Assembly: GCA_017618435.1 (NCBI GenBank)
Contig: JAFZUH010000027.1
Location: forward strand, 1 to 6,869
DNA length: 6,869 nt
Direction of reading: 5' to 3'
Source: Bacteroidales bacterium
GTDB lineage: Bacteria; Bacteroidota; Bacteroidia; Bacteroidales; WCHB1-69
Shown here: positions 1-4,448 of the stretch, one piece after another
How positions within the stretch are numbered: the stretch's first letter is position 1
Layout of the letters: the number at the start of each line of letters is the position of its first letter
The notes under the pieces: model-generated
The model's database searches: none
What the model was told of the DNA's origin: nothing
What the model saw: the letters and a program-made list of their open reading frames with translations, nothing else
Position numbers and translations under genes: made by a program

Positions 1-814
1 AGTCATTCCCTTTTGAAGAACCTGAAGCGGCATTGTTCTTTATTATATCTTTACGTTTTACGATAGGTCCTACCACGTCAAAACGCATCCCGAATCCATT
101 ATATCCGTCTATACTTCCGTATAAATCAACATTACCCATAAATTCTTGACGGGTACCTTTCGTTTCAATTTCTACAACAGAGGTAGCATCACCATATTTT
201 GCAGGGAGAGCACCAGAAATAAAGGCAAACTCACCTATGGCACCATTCGGCACTACGCTTGTTCTAACACCATCAACATAATAAGCGGTTTGGTCTTCTC
301 TGTTACCACGAACATTCATACCACCGCCAGAACCGACAGTAACACCACTCATGGTAGTCAAAAGGTCGGACACAGATTTTCCGCCTGTATTTTTAATTTC
401 TTCTGCTGTTCCCACTTGTTGGCTGGCAGAGTTACTGGGATCGAACAACTCTTGTGTTGCCGTTACCACCACCTCTGTCAAGGCAGCAGAACTTGACTGC
501 ATTTTAATGTCTTCAATTTTAATCTGATTGGCACGGATTTCAAAACCGGTCTTAGTCCATTTGGCATAACCGACAGACGTTGCCACCAAGTCATATTTAC
601 CGGCAGGTATTAATTTAATGGTATAATACCCATTTTGGTCGGTTGCTGCACCTGTTACCAGTTTATTATCCTGCATTAAACGAACTGTTACGGATTCTAT
701 CGGTGTTTTGCCGTCCATTTCCGTAACCCTGCCCTTAAGGGTAGAATTCTGTGCATATGAGATTTCTCCCATAAGTAACGCTGTTACAAGCGTAAAAAGT
801 ACTCTTTTAAGCAT
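1..814 (-). CDS. TonB-dependent outer-membrane receptor, N-terminal part (runs off left edge)
   Basis: Reading leftward from the ATG at 814-812 gives 271 uninterrupted codons, still open at the window edge, so only the N-terminus is present. Residues 1-21 form a signal peptide (MLKRVLFTL..., likely cut after SYA before QN). Residues about 25-106 look like a carboxypeptidase-regulatory-like beta-sandwich (LKGRV near 26, DQNGYYTI at 59-66, AGKYDLVATSVGY at 71-83). LTEVVVTA at 112-119 is the TonB-box-like linker typical of Bacteroidetes receptors. Residues about 133-220 are the plug: EEIKNTGGKSVSDLL, NVRGNR at 167-172, YYVDGVR at 178-184, PAKYGDA at 204-210. The beta-barrel is missing. Such proteins import large nutrients or metal complexes through the outer membrane using TonB energy; the substrate cannot be told from this part. 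No SusD-like partner is visible. The leader just upstream is A-rich (AAAATAAAAGAAAGAT). The family assignment is firm. Confidence 0.93.
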   Translation of the reverse strand, partial: MLKRVLFTLVTALLMGEISYAQNSTLKGRVTEMDGKTPIESVTVRLMQDNKLVTGAATDQNGYYTIKLIPAGKYDLVATSVGYAKWTKTGFEIRANQIKIEDIKMQSSSAALTEVVVTATQELFDPSNSASQQVGTAEEIKNTGGKSVSDLLTTMSGVTVGSGGGMNVRGNREDQTAYYVDGVRTSVVPNGAIGEFAFISGALPAKYGDATSVVEIETKGTRQEFMGNVDLYGSIDGYNGFGMRFDVVGPIVKRKDIIKNNAASGSSKGND

Positions 815-849
815 ATCTTTCTTTTATTTTACCTAATAAATTTCAAAGT

Positions 850-860
850 GCTAAATTAGC
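850..860. repeat. Short perfect inverted repeat in the receptor leader
   Basis: GCTAA-A-TTAGC is a perfect 5-bp inverted repeat with one central base. It lies 36 bases upstream of the receptor ATG, between the start codon and the candidate promoter. It could be a small operator half-site pair, but such a short AT-rich palindrome is also expected by chance. Confidence 0.25.
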
Positions 861-873
861 AATAATTTCAATA

Positions 874-906
874 CAAAATAATATTTTCCGCTTCTAAAAC
901 CTCAAA
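874..906 (-). promoter_or_regulatory. Candidate Bacteroidetes-type promoter for the TonB-dependent receptor
   Basis: On the minus strand, TTTG at 906-903 is followed after 21 bases by TTATTTTG at 881-874. Bacteroidetes sigma-ABfr promoters have TTTG near -33 and TAnnTTTG near -7, so the -7 box has one mismatch (second base T instead of A). The inferred leader would be roughly 50-60 nt. The rest of 815-1040 is very AT-rich spacer with no convincing gene. Confidence 0.35.
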
Positions 907-1040
907 AAAATAATAAAAATATGATTTACAGTTAAATAATTTTACAAATCCATTTTTTTATCAACAAATTGTTGTTATTTTCTTTGGCTGATGATTGGCT
1001 ATATATTGTACCTAAAAAATCATATTTATTCCCCTATAGC

Positions 1041-1074
1041 AAAAAAAACGGATATTGTATCCAATATCCGTTTT
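1041..1074 (-). terminator. Rho-independent terminator after mscS
   Basis: AAAACGGATATTG (1045-1057) pairs perfectly with CAATATCCGTTTT (1062-1074) around a 4-base loop. On the minus strand the stem is followed by a run of eight T in all (1048-1041), part of which pairs in the stem. It sits 18 bases past the channel gene's stop codon, so it closes the aminotransferase-mscS transcription unit. The other strand has only four T, so it probably acts mainly in the leftward direction. Confidence 0.9.
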
Positions 1075-1091
1075 CTATTGTCCATTTTATT

Positions 1092-1919
1092 TTACTGGTT
1101 GATATGTACCTGCAATTGATTAAAGGGTATCTCAATATTTTTTTCATTAAATTTTTCGTATGCGGCTTGTTTAAAAGCAGAATCTACTGTCCAATAATCG
1201 GCGGTTTTCACCCATACTCTCAATACCAAATTGACAGAAGATTCAGCCAAATCAGTTACAACAACCGCTGGATCGTCCGGAGCCTCGGGTTTATACAATA
1301 TTTTATCCGATGCGGCAGGCAATTCCAACAATGCGGCACGTGCTTTGTTTATGTCTTCACCATAGGCTATACCTATCTTTATATCCACACGGCGAACTTC
1401 TGACTTGGTATAATTAATTAATGAAGTGGTAGCCAATTGGGTATTGGGAATAATAATTACCTTATTATCCAGAGTTGAAAGTATCGTATTGAATATCTGA
1501 ATTTTTTGAACTGTTCCAGTAAACGATCCCTGTTCTATAAAATCCCCTACTTTGTATGGTTTCAATAATAAAATAATGACTCCTCCTGCAAAATTCTGCA
1601 AAGTACCCTGCAAAGCCATACCGACAGCCAAACTTGCTGCACCCAAAATCGCAACAAAAGAAGTTACCGGAATACCAACAATACTAATGGCTGTAACAAT
1701 AAGCAAGGTTTTAAGAGCGACATCGACCAATGAAGATAAGAAATTCTGCAAAGAAGCCTCTAAATTTCTCTTCTTCATTACTTTGTTAATAAGTTTTACC
1801 GCCCATTTAATAATTCTCCATCCAACGAACAGAACAACTATAGCAATTAAAATTGCCGGAATATTCTTAAATAAAATACCGAATATAAACTCTTTTGCTT
1901 CCGCTATGAAATGTTCCAT
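1092..1919 (-). CDS. mscS: Small-conductance mechanosensitive channel, MscS family
   Basis: A 275-residue inner-membrane channel that opens under membrane tension and releases solutes during hypo-osmotic shock. The length is close to E. coli MscS (286). Hydrophobic segments lie at about 19-42 (TM1), 64-83 (TM2) and 87-120 (TM3). The pore helix ILGAASLAVGMALQG (91-105) and following NFAGGV closely match the family signature. By alignment from memory, the two pore-sealing leucines of the E. coli channel (L105, L109) correspond to Leu97 and Met101, and the hinge glycine G113 to Gly105. The cytoplasmic beta domain follows, with KPYKVGDFIE (120-129) and DNKVIIIPN (151-159); the vestibule continues to the end, with IPFNQLQVHI near the C-terminus. 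The ATG lies 12 bases after the aminotransferase stop codon, preceded by TTAGGT, so the two are probably cotranscribed; a terminator follows. This is the basic short MscS type, without extra N-terminal helices. Confidence 0.96.
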   Translation of the reverse strand: MEHFIAEAKEFIFGILFKNIPAILIAIVVLFVGWRIIKWAVKLINKVMKKRNLEASLQNFLSSLVDVALKTLLIVTAISIVGIPVTSFVAILGAASLAVGMALQGTLQNFAGGVIILLLKPYKVGDFIEQGSFTGTVQKIQIFNTILSTLDNKVIIIPNTQLATTSLINYTKSEVRRVDIKIGIAYGEDINKARAALLELPAASDKILYKPEAPDDPAVVVTDLAESSVNLVLRVWVKTADYWTVDSAFKQAAYEKFNEKNIEIPFNQLQVHINQ

Positions 1920-1931
1920 ACCTAATTAATA

Positions 1932-3245
1932 TTAATGTTTATGATTTTCTTTGAATTTTTCCAAGCGGGCTTTCAAATCAGGGAATTGATTTCTGTTTAC
2001 CAAAGAAACACAGGCTCTCAAACCTTGTCTTTGACTACCCGTAATAGACAATGAAATTGCACTAATACCATAATACAACAATTCTTCCAACAATTCATCG
2101 CCTGTAAAACCGGGATAACCAATTGTAAAATAAAAACCATCGGCCAACAAATTGTCTTCGTCTTTGTCGTAAACTACCTCAAAGCCATTGTCTGTAAACA
2201 TTTGTTTCATTTCATGGGCTTTTCTTTCATATTCTTTTATAACGTCTATAAAATTATATGTCCCATCGTTGCAAGCCTTCAAAATGGCTGCCATAGCATA
2301 TTGGGCAGAATGTGCGGTACCCGATGTTAAAGCATAAACAGAACCATAAACAATAGCATGACCTAAAGAATCTGTGCCGAAATTTTCTTTCAAATTGGGA
2401 TAATGTCCCTTGAACAGTTTGTCGGAAATAACCATTACTGCCAATCTTTCCCCTGCATAACTAAATGCCTTGGAACTGGAAATAAACAAAACATAATTAT
2501 CGGTATATTTTGCTACAGTAGATTGATATGGAGGTTGTCCCGGGGTTGAGATATTCTTACGGAAATCCATACCGAAATAAGCCAAATCTTCTATTACAAC
2601 AACATCATATTTGTTGGCCAAATCCGCAATGATTTGCAACTCATTTTCTGTAAGACAAATCCAAGACGGATTGTTGGGATTGGAATAAACTATGGAATGT
2701 ATATTTCCTTTTTTCAAATACGATTCCAATTTATCACGCAACTTTTCTCCACGATATTCATACACATCAAAAGTTTCATATTTGGCACCCATTATTCTAT
2801 GTTGTTGTTTTTGAACAGGAAAGCCCGGATCTATAAACAAAGTTGTGTCTTTTTCTTTGTGGAGATGTTTGAATGTCATAAAAACAGCAAAACCTGCCTG
2901 CATAGAACCTACTGTCGGTACACAACTTGAAGCAGGAACATCTATATCCAAAAAATTCTTACAAAAACGTGACATTTCTGACTTTAATTCCGGAATACCT
3001 TCTATATCAGGATAAATAGCAGCAACACCGTTTTTTAAGGCTTCTATTTGTGCTTCTACTCCTACCTGCACGGCAGGCAAACCCGGTATGCCCATTTCCA
3101 TACGAACAAATTTTTGTCCACTCGCTTTTTCAATTTCATTTATCAATCTTTTCACTTCACGAATGGAAGCCTTACCGATATTTGGCAAACCACTTTCTTT
3201 AATCTTTTCTTTTACAATGCTATACGGGATTGGTGTATCTATCAT
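1932..3245 (-). CDS. PLP-dependent aminotransferase, class I/II (fold type I)
   Basis: A 437-residue cytoplasmic PLP enzyme of the aspartate-aminotransferase fold. Visible landmarks in order: IYPDIEGIPELK (77-88), the substrate-side loop matching Y....G...L; TVGSMQAGFA (111-120), the cofactor-phosphate loop region; SNPNNP (188-193); IEDLAYF (218-224) with Asp220 for the pyridine nitrogen and Tyr223; SSSKAFSYAGER (256-267) with Lys259 as the Schiff-base lysine and Arg267; and GLRACVS near 408-414, with Arg410 in the place of the carboxylate-binding arginine. All residues needed for catalysis appear present. The usual glycine after NPNNP[ST] is replaced by Trp195. The amino-acid substrate cannot be deduced from the sequence. 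The ATG is preceded by an A-rich leader and a perfect -7 box about 24 bases upstream. mscS follows after 12 bases. The class is firm; the exact reaction is unknown. Confidence 0.94.
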   Translation of the reverse strand: MIDTPIPYSIVKEKIKESGLPNIGKASIREVKRLINEIEKASGQKFVRMEMGIPGLPAVQVGVEAQIEALKNGVAAIYPDIEGIPELKSEMSRFCKNFLDIDVPASSCVPTVGSMQAGFAVFMTFKHLHKEKDTTLFIDPGFPVQKQQHRIMGAKYETFDVYEYRGEKLRDKLESYLKKGNIHSIVYSNPNNPSWICLTENELQIIADLANKYDVVVIEDLAYFGMDFRKNISTPGQPPYQSTVAKYTDNYVLFISSSKAFSYAGERLAVMVISDKLFKGHYPNLKENFGTDSLGHAIVYGSVYALTSGTAHSAQYAMAAILKACNDGTYNFIDVIKEYERKAHEMKQMFTDNGFEVVYDKDEDNLLADGFYFTIGYPGFTGDELLEELLYYGISAISLSITGSQRQGLRACVSLVNRNQFPDLKARLEKFKENHKH

Positions 3246-3268
3246 AATATATATTTTTTTAATTTTTC

Positions 3269-3276
3269 CAAAGGTA
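3269..3276 (-). promoter_or_regulatory. -7 promoter element for the aminotransferase-mscS unit
   Basis: TACCTTTG (3276-3269, minus strand) fits the Bacteroidetes -7 consensus TAnnTTTG exactly and lies 23 bases from the aminotransferase ATG, implying a very short leader. No TTTG is found at the expected -33 distance, where the sequence reads CGATATTAAT, so the promoter may be weak or need an activator. Confidence 0.5.
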
Positions 3277-3383
3277 GTAAAAAAAACTATATTAATATCG
3301 TTTTTAATAAAAATTATGGATTTTTTTAATTCACAAACAAATATTCCACTATATTCAACTATTAATGAGATAAGAAATAATTT

Positions 3384-3550
3384 ATGCGGATGCTACAATA
3401 TGACAGCCCAACAAAATATCTAAAAAAAATCCGCCACCTGCGTTAGCATCTCTTCTACAACGGAAACACGCTTGTGTCCCTGCAAATATGTGAAAACTTT
3501 TATTTGTTTTTGCAGGCAGAATAGGAAGTAAGGCGAACCACTCCCCCAAA
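3384..3550. other. GC-richer intergenic island, possible dispersed repeat
   Basis: The gene-free stretch 3246-3556 is very AT-rich up to about 3383. It then changes abruptly to a GC-richer block reaching to within a few bases of the decayed toxin's distal stop (3557). Read leftward, two overlapping frames both stay open through most of the block. One gives FAGTQACFRCRRDANAGG; the other gives a peptide with HKRVSVVEEML. The first frame can start at 3579 inside the toxin remnant and runs to 3382. Neither resembles a protein family I know, and neither has a clear ribosome site. Two long frames in one composition-shifted noncoding block are more typical of an interspersed repeat or mobile-element fragment than of a gene. 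Multi-copy status cannot be judged from one window. Confidence 0.35.
3479..3515. repeat. 8-bp inverted repeat inside the intergenic island
   Basis: CCTGCAAA (3479-3486) and TTTGCAGG (3508-3515) are perfect inverted copies separated by 21 AT-rich bases. It could form a hairpin in RNA or be part of the island's repeat structure. No T-run follows on either strand, so it is not a usual terminator. Confidence 0.5.
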
Positions 3551-3556
3551 ATTATA

Positions 3557-3831
3557 CTATTTACCAAACAAATCGGCATGAGAGCCTGTTCTAATCAATT
3601 TTAACAAATGCAAGTCATCATCTTTACTATAAATAACCAATTAGGTTGAATATGGCACTCTCTATAGCCGATGAATTTTCCAGACAAAGCATGGTCTCTA
3701 TTTCGTGCAGGCAACGGAGTATCTGTCGCCAACATCTTAATCAGCGTATTCAATTTTTCTTCGGATAAATTACGCCTAATCGCCAAATGTAAATCTTTTT
3801 TATATTGAGATGTAAATATAATTTTTCTCAT
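3557..3831 (-). pseudogene. YafQ/RelE-family toxin, frameshifted (probably inactive)
   Basis: The open frame from ATG 3831-3829 gives 76 residues, ending at a TAA at 3603-3601. It is clearly a YafQ-type ribosome-dependent mRNA interferase: FTSQYKKDLHLAIRR (6-20), LPARNRDHALSG (40-51), GYRECHIQPNW (55-65). After WLFI the frame goes wrong. The missing tail is found in the next frame from Ser at 3628: SKDDDLHLLKLIRTGSHADL then FGK, stopping at 3559-3557. Joining the frames needs a net gain of 1 or 4 bases near 3629-3640 and gives 91-92 residues, the size of E. coli YafQ (92). The truncated product lacks the RTGSH histidine and following Phe that match catalytic H87 and F91 of E. coli YafQ. It keeps His47 and His60, but Asn64 stands where YafQ has Asp67. 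The ATG overlaps the antitoxin stop (ATGA). A sequencing error, a true mutation or a programmed -1 shift would all fit. Confidence 0.85.
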
Positions 3832-4031
3832 GCATGCACTTTTTTCAGATAATCCTCAAAATCCTCACAAACAACACATTCTTCACTTTCCGCTTCTTCA
3901 ATAGCATGTAATGTAAGTGTTTGTTCGGGATTCTTTTTCTCATCTTTTATAATACCCAATGCTTGCAAATAGTCCCGCAGACTTTTACCTTGTTTGGTTC
4001 GCTCGTTGATTGTAATTGTATATGTTGCCAT
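3828..4031 (-). CDS. Antitoxin of the YafQ/RelE-type toxin-antitoxin pair
   Basis: A 67-residue acidic protein immediately upstream of the toxin remnant; its TGA stop overlaps the toxin ATG as ATGA, the usual translational coupling of type II modules. The N-terminal half (TYTITINERTKQGKSLRDYL, residues 3-22) begins with a beta-strand-like segment and a helix. The C-terminal half (about 43-67, AIEEAESEECVVCEDFEDYL) is rich in Glu and Asp, as expected for the tail that wraps the basic toxin and blocks its active site. The antitoxin role rests on position, size and charge as well as on the identity of the toxin; I do not recognise a named family with certainty. Such antitoxins often repress their own operon, and an inverted repeat lies about 150 bases upstream. 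The frame is intact even though the toxin is not. Confidence 0.78.
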   Translation of the reverse strand: MATYTITINERTKQGKSLRDYLQALGIIKDEKKNPEQTLTLHAIEEAESEECVVCEDFEDYLKKVHA

Positions 4032-4142
4032 TGTTTTTAATATTTTTTCAGTTTATTTAAAACGTAAGAGATTGAATTTTATTGTTTTTGGTTAGGTTTT
4101 TCGCTTATCGGGTTGGTTTTATAAACAATAAAATCCATAATG

Positions 4143-4150
4143 CAAATTTA
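4143..4150 (-). promoter_or_regulatory. -7-like element upstream of the toxin-antitoxin pair
   Basis: TAAATTTG (4150-4143, minus strand) is an exact match to TAnnTTTG. It lies 111 bases from the antitoxin ATG. The nearest upstream TTTTG (4184-4180) is about 29 bases away, roughly 8-10 too far for a normal -33 partner, so this may be a chance match in AT-rich DNA. Confidence 0.3.
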
Positions 4151-4180
4151 CAACTTTTTTCTTTAGTTTTTCTTTTTTTC

Positions 4181-4208
4181 AAAAGTGTAACAATTTTGTT
4201 ACACTTTT
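4181..4208. repeat. 13-bp perfect inverted repeat, candidate operator
   Basis: AAAAGTGTAACAA (4181-4193) and TTGTTACACTTTT (4196-4208) are perfect inverted copies around two T. Leftward, the stem is followed by GAAAAAAAG rather than a T-run. Rightward, T-rich bases follow but no gene precedes it. It sits just upstream of the -7-like box of the toxin-antitoxin pair, where an autoregulatory operator could lie. A bidirectional terminator is the other possibility. Confidence 0.5.
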
Positions 4209-4211
4209 TAG

Positions 4212-4400
4212 TTTTCTGCTACACCAATATCCTACTACAAACACCTTCCATGTATCCCTATAAATACAGTTCCTTCTCGTGAAGAAGTTGCCACTGCAGA
4301 TGGCAAGGAGTTTTGGAAAAAATGCTCAACTCTCAAACTACACGGATATTTCGGCAGACTCAGTGTCTGTAAAAAAAAGGGACGATGCAATCGTCCCTAA
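4212..4400 (+). other. Start-less coding-like segment in the spacer (possible gene remnant or repeat)
   Basis: The stretch 4032-4448 has no supported gene. Within it, about 4264-4370 is clearly GC-richer than its surroundings. One plus-strand frame is open for 62 codons from 4212 to the TAA at 4398-4400, and the GC-richer part reads like real protein: VPSREEVATADGKEFWKK, then LKLHGYFGRLSVC. The frame has no ATG or GTG/TTG start and comes right after an in-frame TAG, and its last codons are simply the terminator of the neighbouring gene read backwards. It may be a decayed gene end or a copy of an interspersed repeat. It also holds a small hairpin, TTGCCA (4288-4293) with TGGCAA (4301-4306). 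No family is recognised. Confidence 0.3.
4371..4397 (-). terminator. Rho-independent terminator after the PKD/T9SS protein gene
   Basis: GGGACGAT (4379-4386) pairs with ATCGTCCC (4390-4397) around a GCA loop, a GC-rich 8-bp stem. On the minus strand it is followed by eight T (4378-4371). It lies 51 bases past the stop codon of the large surface-protein gene. It separates that gene from the toxin-antitoxin pair. On the other strand a C stem end is followed by TAAAAAAAA, so it works leftward only. Confidence 0.93.
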
Positions 4401-4448
4401 AAAAAATGAATACTATTTCAAATATTTAATTTTATCCTTTTACATTGT

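Noticed and set aside
146..496. 116-codon plus-strand frame
   Set aside because: It is antisense to the TonB-dependent receptor, whose translation shows clear family motifs across the same bases.
969..1403. 144-codon plus-strand frame
   Set aside because: It covers the mscS terminator and the antisense of the channel's C-terminal domain; the peptide is low-complexity aromatic and has no family features.
1552..1929. 125-codon plus-strand frame
   Set aside because: Antisense of the MscS transmembrane region; the hydrophobic look comes from the complementary sequence.
2634..3423. Several plus-strand frames of 93-111 codons
   Set aside because: Antisense of the aminotransferase coding region; no ribosome site or recognisable motif. 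Only the part past 3316 is kept as a weak observation.
3422..3447. Possible terminator of the toxin-antitoxin unit: eight T after GGCGGA on the minus strand
   Set aside because: Only a 4-base TCCG/CGGA pairing with a long loop could precede the T-run, so no convincing stem is present.
4082..4282. 66-codon plus-strand frame rich in Phe and Leu
   Set aside because: AT-rich spacer containing the 13-bp palindrome; composition alone explains the hydrophobic peptide, and there is no ribosome site.
3384..4370. Similarity between the two intergenic islands (AGAAG followed by GCAG[GA]TGGC in both)
   Set aside because: The match covers under 30 bases with gaps and does not extend, so it may be chance; a genome-wide search would be needed to call them one repeat family.
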